A DNA stretch of 64,000 nt from an uncultured Pelagimonas sp. (GCA_947497905.1 CANMIH010000001.1:682001-746000), one strand, 5' to 3'. Shown: positions 36,145-46,286, numbered from the stretch's first letter. Notes: generated from the sequence alone by a model not told the origin. Made by a program: numbers and translations.

Positions 36145-36714
36145 TCATCTGTAGATGGGAAATGGCTTCATGCATATCATCAAAGCCTGTGCCCATTCGG
36201 GTGGCTGCGACGTCAAAAACAGTGTCGTCCAGTCCCCCTGAGCCATCAGGCGCGAAGGCGCTTTGGGGGATGCCGGGATGTCGCACTGCAGCTGCGATTG
36301 TTGCCTGTTTAAGGCCGAAAAAATTTTGTCAAAGCCGGCTAACGTAGACACGCCATGAAAGGCTTCGCGCCATTGGGGCACGCTGTCCACGCGGTCTGAA
36401 TTCTTATGCCGCCACTCCGAGTAACTGCTAAGCGCAAAATCCTCGCATTGGGCGTCTTCGATGTCTCGGTCGAAGCCAGGTCTTGGCATCGTCCATTGCG
36501 TCGTCGGATTCGAGCGCTCTCGGATGAGGAGTTCCGCCTCAAAGGGGCCAAGGCTGCGCAATTCTAGGTAGGTTTCAGTTCCCACCGATGATGCCGCAAT
36601 GACATCCTGAAGGTACCAATGAAGATTAAAGAGCGGAGCTCCGGCGGTTAGGGGCGACGGAGATAGAAGCAAGGCGGCGATTGACATTAGCGCTTTACTG
36701 AAATGTCGTTCCAT
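36145..36714 (-). CDS. secreted hypothetical protein
   Basis: A 189-residue protein with an N-terminal signal peptide (ALMSIAALLLSPSPLTAGA) and no recognisable domain. Two cysteines late in the chain could pair in the periplasm. ATG at 36714 has GAGAGG 8 bases upstream. Composition is less GC-rich than the surrounding metabolic genes. The 3' portion is also open in another frame (36083-36286), so the true C-terminus is not fully certain. No function is offered. Confidence 0.5.
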   Translation of the reverse strand: MERHFSKALMSIAALLLSPSPLTAGAPLFNLHWYLQDVIAASSVGTETYLELRSLGPFEAELLIRERSNPTTQWTMPRPGFDRDIEDAQCEDFALSSYSEWRHKNSDRVDSVPQWREAFHGVSTLAGFDKIFSALNRQQSQLQCDIPASPKAPSRLMAQGDWTTLFLTSQPPEWAQALMICMKPFPIYR

Positions 36715-37074
36715 CAAGGGGGCCTCTCAGGTTGTCTTTTTGGTCACGCAGGTTCCTGATCAGTGGAGCATTAGAGTAAGTGTCTTCCAAGGAATTTGGA
36801 GCGGGCATTTCTACCCATTGTCTCACGCCTATTAGACCGTGCTGAGATAGGGGGGGCGGCGGCGAGAGCCAGATCAGTTGAGCCATTTTCTGTCCGCTCT
36901 CAAATGCAAGGACATAAATTTCCACGCTGGAACGAACAGAAAAACCCCTTTTACTACGCGACGTCACAGGGGGTGCCAGCCGCGCCCCTTTCGTTTTGCG
37001 CGTGCCAGCCATTGACCCGAATCCGGGTTTGTGACTAGAAATGAACAGATGTTCAATAAATGGGAGGCCACCGC
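36715..37074. other. 360-bp intergenic region upstream of ivd
   Basis: Divergent promoters for the secreted hypothetical and for ivd are expected here. A candidate -35 TTGACC at 37013 with a poor -10 about 17 bp later is visible, followed by the TGAACA-N2-TGTTCA dyad. Nothing protein-like was seen. Confidence 0.55.
37042..37055. promoter_or_regulatory. perfect dyad TGAACA-GA-TGTTCA before ivd
   Basis: A 6-2-6 inverted repeat ending 19 bp before the ivd start, overlapping where the transcript should begin. This size and symmetry suits a TetR- or GntR-type repressor operator; the regulator of the leucine cluster is not in the window. Confidence 0.5.
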
Positions 37075-38238
37075 ATGTTTCTGGCGTCGATGAATTTTGA
37101 TCTGGGCGAAGATGTAAACGCACTGCGCGAGATGGTGCACAAGTGGTCGCAAGAGCGCGTCAAACCGATGGCGGCTGAGATCGACAGCAGCAATGCCTTC
37201 CCCAACGAGCTCTGGCGCGAGATGGGCGAGCTGGGCATGCTGGGCATCACCGTGCCCGAAGAGTTCGGCGGCGCGGGCATGGGCTATCTGGCGCATACGG
37301 TTGCGGTGGAAGAAGTGGCGCGGGCCTCGGCCTCGGTCTCGCTGTCCTACGGAGCGCATTCCAACCTCTGCGTCAACCAGATCAAGCTGAACGGCAACGA
37401 CGAGCAACGGGCCAAGTATCTGCCGGGTCTGGTCTCGGGGGAGCATGTGGGTGCGTTGGCGATGTCCGAGCCTTCGGCCGGGTCCGACGTGGTGTCGATG
37501 AAAATCCGCGCCGAGAAAAAGAACGACCGCTATGTTCTGAACGGCAACAAATACTGGATCACCAATGGTCCGGACGCCGATACCTTGGTGGTCTATGCCA
37601 AGACCGACCCGGATGCGGGATCAAAAGGCATCACCGCCTTTCTGATCGAGAAATCCATGACCGGTTTTTCGACCGGCCCGCATTTCGATAAGATGGGCAT
37701 GCGCGGATCGAACACCGCCGAGCTGATCTTTGACGATGTCGAAGTGCCGTTTGAAAATGTGCTGGGTGAAGAGGGCAAAGGCGTGCGCGTTCTGATGTCC
37801 GGTCTGGATTACGAACGTGTGGTGCTGGCGGGCATTGGTCTGGGCATTATGGCGGCCTGTATGGATGAGGTCATGCCCTATCTCGCCGAACGCAAACAGT
37901 TTGGTCAGCCCATCGGGAACTTCCAGCTGATGCAGGGCAAAATCGCGGATATGTACACCGCGATGAACTCGGCCCGCGCCTATGTGTATGAAGTGGCCAA
38001 AGCCTGTGATCGGGGGGAAGTGACCCGTCAGGATGCGGCAGCCTGCTGCCTTTATGCCAGTGAGCAGGCCATGGTGCAGGCGCATCAGGCGGTGCAGGCC
38101 TTGGGCGGCGCCGGCTTCCTCAATGATGCACCGGTGGGACGGTTCTTCCGCGATGCCAAGCTGATGGAGATCGGCGCGGGCACCAGCGAAATCCGCCGGA
38201 TGCTCATTGGTCGTGAGCTGATGAACAAGATGCTCTGA
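37075..38238 (+). CDS. ivd: isovaleryl-CoA dehydrogenase
   Basis: FAD-dependent acyl-CoA dehydrogenase that oxidises isovaleryl-CoA to 3-methylcrotonyl-CoA in leucine breakdown (liuA in other nomenclature). The 387 residues match human IVD closely around the active site: the catalytic Glu is Glu247 in [10 protein letters not shown], followed by [20 protein letters not shown]. The C-terminus has [21 protein letters not shown] at 37075 is preferred because GGGAGG stands 7 bases upstream; an ATG at 37060 is the alternative. First gene of the liu/mcc cluster. Confidence 0.95.
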   Translation: MFLASMNFDLGEDVNALREMVHKWSQERVKPMAAEIDSSNAFPNELWREMGELGMLGITVPEEFGGAGMGYLAHTVAVEEVARASASVSLSYGAHSNLCVNQIKLNGNDEQRAKYLPGLVSGEHVGALAMSEPSAGSDVVSMKIRAEKKNDRYVLNGNKYWITNGPDADTLVVYAKTDPDAGSKGITAFLIEKSMTGFSTGPHFDKMGMRGSNTAELIFDDVEVPFENVLGEEGKGVRVLMSGLDYERVVLAGIGLGIMAACMDEVMPYLAERKQFGQPIGNFQLMQGKIADMYTAMNSARAYVYEVAKACDRGEVTRQDAAACCLYASEQAMVQAHQAVQALGGAGFLNDAPVGRFFRDAKLMEIGAGTSEIRRMLIGRELMNKML

Positions 38239-38322
38239 GGCAAGGGATATCTGACCTTGGTGAAAACAGAAATCCGGGGCACCATCGCGCCGGATTGATG
38301 TTTCAGCAAAGGAATTACCATC

Positions 38323-38796
38323 ATGCGACTGTCTCTTGCTCTTGGATTTGTTCTCGTTGCCGGCTCCGCGTCAGCTGAGGACCTGATTTACTCCAATGAT
38401 GCCACGGAAATCTGCCTCAGTTCCGGTGGTGGGGAAACCTGCATCGGGATTGCCGCAGATAACTGCATGGAGGCCACACCGGGTGGGTGGTCGACCTATG
38501 GCATGTCGGGCTGTCTGCACAAAGAGTGGGAGTATTGGGACGCAAAGCTTAATGCGGCCTACAAAGTGGCGATGGCCAGCGCCAAGCAGCTTGATTCCGA
38601 GCACAGTGGTCACATCAAACGCGCCGAAGCCCTGCGCGCGGCCCAACGGGCCTGGATCCCGTTTCGCGATAAAACCTGTGAGTTTGAGTACAGCCAATGG
38701 GGCGGCGGCACCGGTGGTGGCCCGGCCTCGGTTCAGTGCCAGATGGTCATGACTGGCAAACAAACACTCTATCTGCAATCTGTATCGGGGGGCTGA
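38323..38796 (+). CDS. LprI/DUF1311-like exported protein
   Basis: A 157-residue protein with a signal peptide (LALGFVLVAGSASA) and the DUF1311/LprI pattern: C-rich N-terminal half, WEYWDAKLNAAYK, then LRAAQRAWIPFRDKTCEFE. LprI-type proteins include lysozyme inhibitors. It sits within the leucine cluster and its TGA overlaps the ATG of the ligase by one base, so it is co-translated, though a link to leucine catabolism is not obvious. Confidence 0.82.
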   Translation: MRLSLALGFVLVAGSASAEDLIYSNDATEICLSSGGGETCIGIAADNCMEATPGGWSTYGMSGCLHKEWEYWDAKLNAAYKVAMASAKQLDSEHSGHIKRAEALRAAQRAWIPFRDKTCEFEYSQWGGGTGGGPASVQCQMVMTGKQTLYLQSVSGG

Positions 38797-40340
38797 TGCT
38801 CACACCTGCCACATCTTATACCGCGTTGCGCGACGGGTTTTCCTGGGATCTGCCAACCCGTCTGAATATGGCTCATCAGGCCTGTGATGCCTGGGTTGAG
38901 ACGGCGCCTGAGAAGGTCGCGATCATCGATCTGAGCGGTGAGACTCGGCAGGACATCACCTATGCCGACCTGCAACGCCTGTCATGGCGGGTGCAGGCGG
39001 CTCTGATCGCTCAGGATGTACAGCCCGGCGACCGGGTTGGTGTGCTTCTTGGGCAATCCGCACTTTGCGCCGCGTCGCATATTGCGATCTGGCGTATGGG
39101 CGCGATCTCGGTCCCGCTGTTCAAGCTGTTCCGTCATGATGCGCTGGAAAGCCGTCTGGACGATAGCGGCGCGCAGGTTGTGATCTCTGATACTGAAGGG
39201 GCCGAGATGCTGGCCCCGTTCAAGCTGAGCGTGGTGCAAGAGTACGACCTGCAGGAGGCCGCTCCCCAAACGCAGGCCGACACCGGCCCCGAAGATCCCG
39301 CGATCATCATCTATACCTCTGGCACCACCGGCAAAGCCAAAGGCGCGCTGCATGGGCACCGCCTGTTGACCGGCCATATGCCAGGGGTGGAGATGAGCCA
39401 TAATTTCCTTGGCCAAGACGGGGATGTGCTCTGGACCCCGGCGGACTGGGCCTGGATCGGCGGATTGTTTGACATCCTGATGCCCGGTCTGGCGCTTGGC
39501 GTGCCGGTGGTGGCTGTGCGGATGAAGCGTTTTGACGTTCAGGAATGCCTGCGCATCGTCCGCGAAGGCGCTGTGAAGAATATCTTTTTCCCGCCCACGG
39601 CCCTGCGGTTTCTCAAAGCCGAAGGTGCAGAAATCCCTGGATTGCGCACGGTGGCCTCGGGCGGCGAACCGCTTGGAGCCGAAATGCTGGCTTGGGGGCG
39701 TGAGGCGCTTGGGGTTGAGATCAACGAATTCTACGGTCAGACCGAATGCAATATGGTGGCCTCGGCCTGTGGTGCACTGTTTGACGCGGTGCCCGGCGCC
39801 ATTGGCCGCGCCTCACCGGGGTTTGAGGTTGCAGTGGTGGATGACGCGGGCGAGGTGACCTCTGACGAAGGTGATATCGCCATTCGTCGCGGCGCAGGAT
39901 CGATGTTTCTGGGCTATTGGAACAAACCCGATGTCACTGCCGAGAAATTTCGAGGCGACTGGATGCTGATGGGCGATCGCGGCGTCCTTGAGGACGGTGT
40001 GCTGCGCTTTGTTGGCCGCGATGATGATGTCATCACTTCGTCGGGCTACCGCATTGGCCCGGCGGAGATTGAAGACTGTCTCATGACCCATCCGGATGTG
40101 GCCACTGTGGGCGTGGTCGGCAAACCCGACCCGGTGCGCACTGAGATCGTCAAAGCCTATGTGGTGCGCAAACCCGGCAGCGATGTCCGCGAAGAGGATC
40201 TGGGCGCCTGGGTCAAAGACCGCCTCGCAACCTATTCCTACCCCCGAGAAATCACCTTTCTCGACGCGCTGCCGATGACCGTCACCGGCAAAGTCATCCG
40301 CAAAGAGCTCAAAGCCCGCGCTGCGGCGGAAACGCCGTAA
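38796..40340 (+). CDS. AMP-dependent acyl-CoA synthetase
   Basis: A 514-residue ANL-superfamily ligase that activates a carboxylic acid through an acyl-adenylate. The P-loop-like A3 motif is [20 protein letters not shown]5 is [10 protein letters not shown]8 contains [20 protein letters not shown] and the A10 Lys is in [12 protein letters not shown]. It resembles medium-chain or branched-chain acyl-CoA synthetases. Position between ivd and mccB suggests isovalerate, methylcrotonate or acetoacetate as substrate, which is inference. Confidence 0.9.
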   Translation: MLTPATSYTALRDGFSWDLPTRLNMAHQACDAWVETAPEKVAIIDLSGETRQDITYADLQRLSWRVQAALIAQDVQPGDRVGVLLGQSALCAASHIAIWRMGAISVPLFKLFRHDALESRLDDSGAQVVISDTEGAEMLAPFKLSVVQEYDLQEAAPQTQADTGPEDPAIIIYTSGTTGKAKGALHGHRLLTGHMPGVEMSHNFLGQDGDVLWTPADWAWIGGLFDILMPGLALGVPVVAVRMKRFDVQECLRIVREGAVKNIFFPPTALRFLKAEGAEIPGLRTVASGGEPLGAEMLAWGREALGVEINEFYGQTECNMVASACGALFDAVPGAIGRASPGFEVAVVDDAGEVTSDEGDIAIRRGAGSMFLGYWNKPDVTAEKFRGDWMLMGDRGVLEDGVLRFVGRDDDVITSSGYRIGPAEIEDCLMTHPDVATVGVVGKPDPVRTEIVKAYVVRKPGSDVREEDLGAWVKDRLATYSYPREITFLDALPMTVTGKVIRKELKARAAAETP

Positions 40341-40392
40341 TGCCCTGTCTTTTCATATTTTCCCGTATCACAGCGACCGACCTGGAGGTTCT

Positions 40393-41997
40393 ATGAAACT
40401 CAAATCCCAAGCCATTGCCTCCTCGGACCAGTTCAAGGCAAACACCAAGGCGCATCTTGAGGCGCTGGATGTAGTGCAGGAGGCGGCGCAGGCGGCCGCG
40501 CAGGGCGGTGGTCAGCGCTCGCGTGATCGTCATCTCAGCCGGGGCAAGATGCTGCCGCGTGAACGGGTGGCCAATCTGCTTGATCCCGGCTCACCCTTCC
40601 TTGAAATCGGCGCAACCGCCGCTCATGCGCTTTATGGCGGTGCCGCCCCTTGCGCGGGTGTGATTGCGGGGATCGGTCAGGTGCAGGGCCGTCAGGTCAT
40701 GGTGGTCTGCAATGATGCCACCGTCAAAGGCGGCACCTATTACCCGATGTCGGTGAAAAAGCACCTGCGGGCGCAGGAGATTGCCGAGGAAAACCATCTG
40801 CCCTGTATCTATCTGGTTGATAGCGGCGGTGCGAACCTGCCCAATCAGGATGAGGTCTTCCCAGATCGCGACCACTTTGGCCGCATCTTCTACAATCAGG
40901 CCCGCATGTCCGCCAAAGGCATCGCGCAGATCGCTGTTGTGATGGGCTCGTGCACCGCCGGGGGCGCCTATGTGCCCGCCATGTCGGATGTGACCATCAT
41001 CGTAAAAGAACAGGGCACCATCTTCCTTGCCGGTCCGCCCCTGGTCAAAGCCGCAACCGGTGAAGTGGTGAGCGCCGAGGATCTCGGCGGTGGCGATGTC
41101 CACACCCGCCTGTCCGGCGTGGCGGATTATCTGGCCGAGGATGACGCCCATGCTCTGGCGCTGGCGCGACGTGCCGTGAATTCACTGGGGCCGGTTCTGG
41201 GCGCCCATGTCGATCTGCAATCACCCGAAGCTCCGGCCTATGACCCCGCAGAGATCCTGGGCGTGGTGCCCGGTGATCTGCGCACCCCCTATGACATCCG
41301 CGAAGTGATTGCGCGTATTGTCGATGGCTCGCGATTTGATGAGTTCAAGCCACGCTATGGCGAGACCCTTGTGACCGGCTTTGCCCATGTCGAAGGCATG
41401 CCGATTGGCATCATTGCCAACAATGGGGTGCTGTTCTCTGAGGCGGCGCAGAAAGGCGCACATTTCGTCGAGCTGTGCAGCCAACGCAAAATCCCACTGG
41501 TCTTCCTGCAAAATATCACCGGATTTATGGTGGGTCGCAAATATGAAAACGAAGGTATCGCGCGCCATGGCGCCAAGATGGTGACCGCCGTGGCCACCAC
41601 CAGCGTGCCGAAAATCACCATGCTGGTGGGCGGCTCTTTTGGGGCAGGCAACTACGGCATGGCCGGGCGCGCCTATCAGCCGCGTTTCCTCTGGACCTGG
41701 CCCAATTCGCGCATCTCGGTCATGGGGGGCGAACAGGCGGCCGGGGTTCTGGCCACCGTCAAACGCGATGCGATTGAACGCGCCGGCGACAGCTGGTCCG
41801 CCGAGGAAGAAGCCGCCTTCAAACAGCCCACCATCAATATGTTCGAAGAACAGGCCCACCCGCTCTACGCCTCGGCGCGCCTGTGGGATGACGGTATTGT
41901 CGACCCGCGCAAATCCCGCGCTGTCCTCGCTCTGTCTCTGCGCGCCGCGCTCAACGCACCGATCGAAGACACCCGCTTTGGCGTGTTCCGGATGTGA
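40393..41997 (+). CDS. mccB: methylcrotonoyl-CoA carboxylase, carboxyltransferase (beta) subunit
   Basis: Transfers CO2 from carboxybiotin to 3-methylcrotonyl-CoA, giving 3-methylglutaconyl-CoA. The 534-residue protein has the two crotonase-like carboxyltransferase domains with [20 protein letters not shown] (about 141-160), [15 protein letters not shown] and [20 protein letters not shown], which separate MccB from propionyl-CoA carboxylase. A GGAGG ribosome site precedes the ATG. It pairs with mccA 104 bp downstream; the gap holds an intergenic repeat. Confidence 0.95.
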   Translation: MKLKSQAIASSDQFKANTKAHLEALDVVQEAAQAAAQGGGQRSRDRHLSRGKMLPRERVANLLDPGSPFLEIGATAAHALYGGAAPCAGVIAGIGQVQGRQVMVVCNDATVKGGTYYPMSVKKHLRAQEIAEENHLPCIYLVDSGGANLPNQDEVFPDRDHFGRIFYNQARMSAKGIAQIAVVMGSCTAGGAYVPAMSDVTIIVKEQGTIFLAGPPLVKAATGEVVSAEDLGGGDVHTRLSGVADYLAEDDAHALALARRAVNSLGPVLGAHVDLQSPEAPAYDPAEILGVVPGDLRTPYDIREVIARIVDGSRFDEFKPRYGETLVTGFAHVEGMPIGIIANNGVLFSEAAQKGAHFVELCSQRKIPLVFLQNITGFMVGRKYENEGIARHGAKMVTAVATTSVPKITMLVGGSFGAGNYGMAGRAYQPRFLWTWPNSRISVMGGEQAAGVLATVKRDAIERAGDSWSAEEEAAFKQPTINMFEEQAHPLYASARLWDDGIVDPRKSRAVLALSLRAALNAPIEDTRFGVFRM

Positions 41998-42015
41998 TCT
42001 AGACCTGCCGTTCGG

Positions 42016-42038
42016 GCTTCTTCTTTTCAAAAATACTC
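42016..42038 (+). repeat. dispersed intergenic repeat, copy 2
   Basis: GCTTCTTCTTTTC + AA + AAATACTC, in the opposite orientation to mccB/mccA, 19 bp past the mccB stop and followed by G/C-rich dyads (GCTTGCC-AGC-GGCAAGC at about 42045-42061). Related to the copies at 27069 and 44791. Confidence 0.6.
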
Positions 42039-42101
42039 CGGGGGGCTTGCCAGCGGCAAGCGGGGCAGAGCCTCCAACACGGTTCAGACAAGGATACACA
42101 C

Positions 42102-44036
42102 ATGTTTGATAAGATCCTGATTGCAAACCGGGGCGAGATTGCTTGCCGCGTGATGGAAACCGCCCGTGCCATGGGGGTGAAAACCGTGGCTGTTTATTCG
42201 GATGCTGACCACGCGGCCAAACACGTGGCTTTGGCGGATGAGGCCTGGCATATTGGCACTGGACCCGCGCCCGCAGACAGCTATTTGCTAGGCGATGAGA
42301 TCATCGCCGTGGCCAAGGCATCGGGTGCGCAGGGCATTCATCCAGGTTATGGGTTCCTGTCGGAAAACCCTGAATTTGTGGATGCGGTTGAGGCGGCGGG
42401 GCTGACCTTTATTGGTCCCTCGGCCAAGGCGATCCGCGCCATGGGGCTGAAAGATGCGGCCAAGGCGCTGATGGAAGAGGCGGGGGTGCCCGTGGTGCCC
42501 GGCTATCACGGCGCCAATCAGGATGCGGAGTTCCTTGCCGCTCAGGCTGAGGACATTGGTTATCCCGTGCTGATCAAAGCGGTTGCCGGCGGCGGCGGCA
42601 AGGGCATGCGTCTGGTCGAAGCCGCGGATGAGTTTGCCGAAGCGCTGGCCTCGGCTCAGGGCGAGGCGCAGACCGCATTTGGCAACCCGGATGTCCTGAT
42701 CGAGAAATACATCCAGAAACCGCGCCATATCGAGGTGCAGGTCTTTGGCGATGGCGAAACCGCGGTGCATCTGTTTGAGCGGGATTGCTCGCTACAGCGC
42801 CGCCACCAGAAGGTGATCGAAGAGGCCCCCGCGCCGGATATGCCGCTTGAGGTCCGTCAGGCCATGGGTGAGGCGGCGGTGCGTGCGGCTGAGGCGATCG
42901 GCTACAAAGGTGCGGGCACGATCGAATTTATCGTCGATGGCTCCAATGGTCTGCGTGCCGACGGGTTCTGGTTTATGGAGATGAACACCCGTCTGCAGGT
43001 GGAACATCCGGTAACTGAACTGATCACCGGTGTGGATCTGGTGGACTGGCAATTGCGCGTGGCCAGCGGAGACCGGCTGCCAAAATCGCAAGACGAGCTG
43101 TCGATCACTGGCCATGCCTTTGAAGCCCGTCTTTATGCTGAGGACGTGCCCGCAGGGTTCCTGCCCGCGACCGGCGTGCTGACCCATCTGTCGTTTCCTG
43201 AAAACTGCCGCGCGGACAGTGGCGTGCGCGCAGGGGATGCGATCAGCCCGTGGTATGACCCGATGATCGCCAAGGTGATTGTCCATGGTCCCACCCGCGA
43301 GGTGGCTCTGTCGCGCCTCTCAGACGCATTGCGCCAGACACAGGTGGGCGGCACGGTGACCAATCTGGCCTTCCTTGGCGCATTGGCCGCAGATGCGGGC
43401 TTTGCGAAGGGCGAAGTGGACACAGGGTTGATCGCGCGTGAGATCGATACGCTGGTGGTCGCGCCGGTGGCCACGGCAGAGCACAAAGCCGCCGCCGCCA
43501 TGAAGGCGCTCAACCTGATCGATACCCGTTGGGATACCGGATTTTCGCTGTGGCAGGACCTCAAGACCTCCGCCACGCTCATCTGGCAGGGCGAGCCCTT
43601 TTCGGTGAGTGTTGAGGTTGAGGGGCCGGATCGTCAGATCTGGGAGATCGAAGGCGAACAGGTTATCTGCAACCGCAGTGGTGCCCGTTGGTTGGTGGGG
43701 GGCATGTGGCTGCCCGATGTGGCGCGTCACGACAACACCATCACCGTGTTTGACGGCTATGGTCTGAGCTTTGAGGTGGTGGATCTTTTGGATCAGACCA
43801 GCGGCGCGGGCGGCGACGGCACTGCGATCGAAGCGCCCATGCCGGGCTTGGTCAAGGCGGTCTTCGCCGAAGCCGGGCAAGAGGTGAAAGAGGGAGATCG
43901 TCTGGCCATTCTTGAAGCCATGAAGATGGAACACTCTTTGTTGGCGGCACGTGATGGTGTGGTGGCCGAGGTTCTGGCCGCGGATGGCGATCAGGTCGAG
44001 GCCGGTGCGCCGCTGATCCGTCTGGAAGAACAGTAA
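42102..44036 (+). CDS. mccA: methylcrotonoyl-CoA carboxylase, biotin-carrying (alpha) subunit
   Basis: Carboxylates its own biotin using ATP and bicarbonate for transfer by MccB. The 644 residues comprise a biotin carboxylase (1-450: ANRGEIACRV, GYGFLSENPEFV, AVAGGGGKGMRLV, EMNTRLQVEHPVTE), a linking domain and a C-terminal biotinyl domain with EAMKMEHSL, where Lys608 is the biotin site. The start follows an AAGGA ribosome site. Confidence 0.95.
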   Translation: MFDKILIANRGEIACRVMETARAMGVKTVAVYSDADHAAKHVALADEAWHIGTGPAPADSYLLGDEIIAVAKASGAQGIHPGYGFLSENPEFVDAVEAAGLTFIGPSAKAIRAMGLKDAAKALMEEAGVPVVPGYHGANQDAEFLAAQAEDIGYPVLIKAVAGGGGKGMRLVEAADEFAEALASAQGEAQTAFGNPDVLIEKYIQKPRHIEVQVFGDGETAVHLFERDCSLQRRHQKVIEEAPAPDMPLEVRQAMGEAAVRAAEAIGYKGAGTIEFIVDGSNGLRADGFWFMEMNTRLQVEHPVTELITGVDLVDWQLRVASGDRLPKSQDELSITGHAFEARLYAEDVPAGFLPATGVLTHLSFPENCRADSGVRAGDAISPWYDPMIAKVIVHGPTREVALSRLSDALRQTQVGGTVTNLAFLGALAADAGFAKGEVDTGLIAREIDTLVVAPVATAEHKAAAAMKALNLIDTRWDTGFSLWQDLKTSATLIWQGEPFSVSVEVEGPDRQIWEIEGEQVICNRSGARWLVGGMWLPDVARHDNTITVFDGYGLSFEVVDLLDQTSGAGGDGTAIEAPMPGLVKAVFAEAGQEVKEGDRLAILEAMKMEHSLLAARDGVVAEVLAADGDQVEAGAPLIRLEEQ

Positions 44037-44083
44037 ATCCGGTTCTGATCGATCCTAATTTCAGGCCGGGGGAGGGCCGTCAC

Positions 44084-44758
44084 ATGTTCAAACTACACCA
44101 TGTTCAATATGGGCGGTCGTTCCGTATCCTTTGGGCTGTCGAAGAGATGGGGCTTGAGGAGAAACTGGGTCAACGCCTTGAGGTGGTGGAATACCAGATC
44201 GGCTCAAAGGAGATGCGCGAAAGTGATCTGCCTCGCGTTTCCCCCGCCGTGCGCATTCCTGCGATCGAGCTGAACGGTCTGGAGATGAGCGAATCCGGCG
44301 CGATTATGGAATATCTGGCGGAAACCTACGCGCCGGATCTGGGCCGCGCGCCGGGGCATGTCGAGCGCCCGGCTTATCTGCAGTGGATCCATTACTCGGA
44401 AACCATGGCAAGCCTGATCGAGAACCTGAACCTGCAGATGGTGTTCCTGCGCCCACCGGCGGCGGCCAGTCCCGTGGTGTTGAAGATCACCGTGGCGCGG
44501 TTGCGGGCAACGCTTGCGGGGATGGAGGCCCGCATGGGGGATCATGACTGGCTCTTGCCCAGCGGGTTTTCGGCGGCGGATCTGATGTTTGGCTTCAATC
44601 TGTTTGCGGCACCTTACTACGTGCATCTGGACGAGTTCCCAAAGCTGCGGGCTTATAAAGCACGGGTTGAGGCGTTGCCGTCGTATCAGCGCAGCTGCGC
44701 GCGCGAAGGGGAACAGCGGTTCTATGCGCAGGCGTTTTATCCGGTGCCTGAGGTTTAA
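44084..44758 (+). CDS. glutathione S-transferase-like protein
   Basis: A 224-residue two-domain protein: thioredoxin-like N-terminal domain (1-80, KLHHVQYGRSFRILWAVEEM, and LEMSESGAIMEYLAE with the Ser/Glu that bind glutathione) and an all-helical C-terminal domain. The usual catalytic Ser/Tyr/Cys after strand 1 is not clear; Tyr or Ser near residue 7-10 is possible. Its place inside the leucine cluster suggests co-expression, but the role is unknown. Confidence 0.86.
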   Translation: MFKLHHVQYGRSFRILWAVEEMGLEEKLGQRLEVVEYQIGSKEMRESDLPRVSPAVRIPAIELNGLEMSESGAIMEYLAETYAPDLGRAPGHVERPAYLQWIHYSETMASLIENLNLQMVFLRPPAAASPVVLKITVARLRATLAGMEARMGDHDWLLPSGFSAADLMFGFNLFAAPYYVHLDEFPKLRAYKARVEALPSYQRSCAREGEQRFYAQAFYPVPEV

Positions 44759-44790
44759 AGCGGGGCGCAGCCGGAGGGGGCTTCCGGCGG

Positions 44791-44813
44791 GAGTATTTGG
44801 AAAAAGAAGAAGC
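44791..44813 (+). repeat. dispersed intergenic repeat, copy 3
   Basis: GAGTATTTGG + AAAAAGAAGAAGC, ending 10 bp before the HMG-CoA lyase ATG and preceded by a G/C-rich dyad (GCCGGA-GGGGGCT-TCCGGC). Same orientation relative to the following gene as copy 1. Confidence 0.6.
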
Positions 44814-44823
44814 GAGGGCCGGG

Positions 44824-45672
44824 ATGGATAAGGTCGAGATTTTCGAAGTGGGTCCACGGGATGGGCTGCAGAATGAAAAGGCCGAGATTGCCACGGCGGA
44901 TAAGGTGGCTCTGGTCGATTGTCTGAGCCGCGCCGGGTTTCGCCGGATTGAATGCGCCAGTTTTGTCAGCCCGAAATGGGTGCCACAGATGGCCGACAGT
45001 GCCGAGGTTCTGGCGGGCATTACCCGCGCCGATGGCGTGTCTTATGCGGCACTGACCCCCAATATGAAGGGGCTGGAACGGGCCATTGCGGCCAAGGCGG
45101 ATGAGGTGGCGATTTTTGGTTCGGCCTCGGAAGGGTTCTCGAAGGCCAATATCAACGCCAGCATTGACGAAAGCCTTGAACGGTTCAAACCGGTGGCTGA
45201 GGCGGCACAGGCAGCGGGTCTGCCGGTGCGAGGCTATGTCTCTTGCGTGGTGGAGTGCCCCTATGATGGCGCGGTTGCGCCTGAGGCGGTTGCACGGGTG
45301 GTCGCGGCGCTTCGCGAGATGGGCTGTTATGAGGTCTCATTGGGCGACACCATTGGTCGCGGTGCACCGGAGGCGGTGGATGCCATGTTGGGCGCGGTGA
45401 CCCAGGAAATGGACCCGGGCAAGCTTGCTGGACATTTTCACAACACCGGCGGCCGGGCCTTGGAGAACATCGAGGTGAGCCTCGCGCGCGGATTGCGGGT
45501 CTTTGACGCGGCGGTTGGCGGCCTTGGCGGCTGTCCCTATGCGCCCGGCGCGGCAGGCAATGTGGCCACCGAAGAGGTGGCAGAGAAGGTTGCGGCGCTT
45601 GGCTATGACCATGGGCTGGACATGGCATTGGTGACGCAGGCGGCAGAGATGGCGCGCAGGATGCGGGGATGA
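44824..45672 (+). CDS. mvaB: hydroxymethylglutaryl-CoA lyase
   Basis: Cleaves HMG-CoA to acetyl-CoA and acetoacetate, the last step of leucine breakdown (liuE). The 282-residue TIM-barrel protein starts MDKVEIFEVGPRDGLQNEK, with the catalytic Arg/Asp of PRDG, and has the signature GGLGGCPYAPGAAGN with catalytic Cys237. ATG at 44824 is chosen for that family-typical start; an upstream TTG would read through the intergenic repeat. It overlaps the methyltransferase gene by 4 bp. Confidence 0.95.
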   Translation: MDKVEIFEVGPRDGLQNEKAEIATADKVALVDCLSRAGFRRIECASFVSPKWVPQMADSAEVLAGITRADGVSYAALTPNMKGLERAIAAKADEVAIFGSASEGFSKANINASIDESLERFKPVAEAAQAAGLPVRGYVSCVVECPYDGAVAPEAVARVVAALREMGCYEVSLGDTIGRGAPEAVDAMLGAVTQEMDPGKLAGHFHNTGGRALENIEVSLARGLRVFDAAVGGLGGCPYAPGAAGNVATEEVAEKVAALGYDHGLDMALVTQAAEMARRMRG

Positions 45673-46286
45673 CCGGCGGGGCGGATCATTGGAATGCGGC
45701 CTATGCCATGGGCGACGGCGGGGTGAGCTGGTTTGAAGAGCGGCCCGAGCTGTCGCTGGATTGGATCGCGCGTGCCGGCGGGGCAGAGCAGGGCGTGATC
45801 GACATTGGCGGCGGGGCCTCGGCTCTGTCTGCCGCGCTGTTGCGGCAGGGGTTGTGTGATATCTCGGTTCTGGATCTGTCGCAGGCCGCGCTGGAGATTG
45901 CCCAAACCCGTCTTGGGGATGAGGCCGCTGAGGTGTGTTGGATCTGCGCGGATATGACCCGCTGGACGCCAAACCGAACCTATGGGGTTTGGCATGACCG
46001 GGCGGTGTTTCATTTCATGACAACGCCTGAGGCGCGCGCGGCCTATATTGCCGCCATGCGGGCGGCTTTGCCTGTGGGGGCGGCGGCGGTCATGGCCACC
46101 TTTGCAGACGATGGCCCGGACAAATGCAGTGGATTACCGGTACAGAGATATAGCCCGGACCAGCTGGCCGAAACGCTGGGCGCGGGATTTGTTCTCGAAC
46201 AGAGCGCGCGGCAGGTGCATGTGACCCCGGCCGGTCGAGAGCAGAAATTTCAGATAAGCCTGCTGCGGCGGGTTGAGGAGGTCTAA
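45669..46286 (+). CDS. class I SAM-dependent methyltransferase
   Basis: A 205-residue Rossmann-fold methyltransferase. Motif I is VIDIGGGASALSAALL (about 40-55) and the adenine-binding acidic residue sits in SVLDLSQAALEIA. It resembles thiopurine- or type 11/12-like small-molecule methyltransferases; the substrate is not evident. It overlaps HMG-CoA lyase by 4 bp and the hydratase by 1 bp, so it is translated within the leucine cluster. Confidence 0.86.
   Translation: MTGGADHWNAAYAMGDGGVSWFEERPELSLDWIARAGGAEQGVIDIGGGASALSAALLRQGLCDISVLDLSQAALEIAQTRLGDEAAEVCWICADMTRWTPNRTYGVWHDRAVFHFMTTPEARAAYIAAMRAALPVGAAAVMATFADDGPDKCSGLPVQRYSPDQLAETLGAGFVLEQSARQVHVTPAGREQKFQISLLRRVEEV

Noticed and set aside
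36083-36286. Possible frameshifted C-terminus of the secreted hypothetical gene
   Set aside because: The main frame keeps higher GC at third positions through most of this stretch, so no frameshift is claimed.
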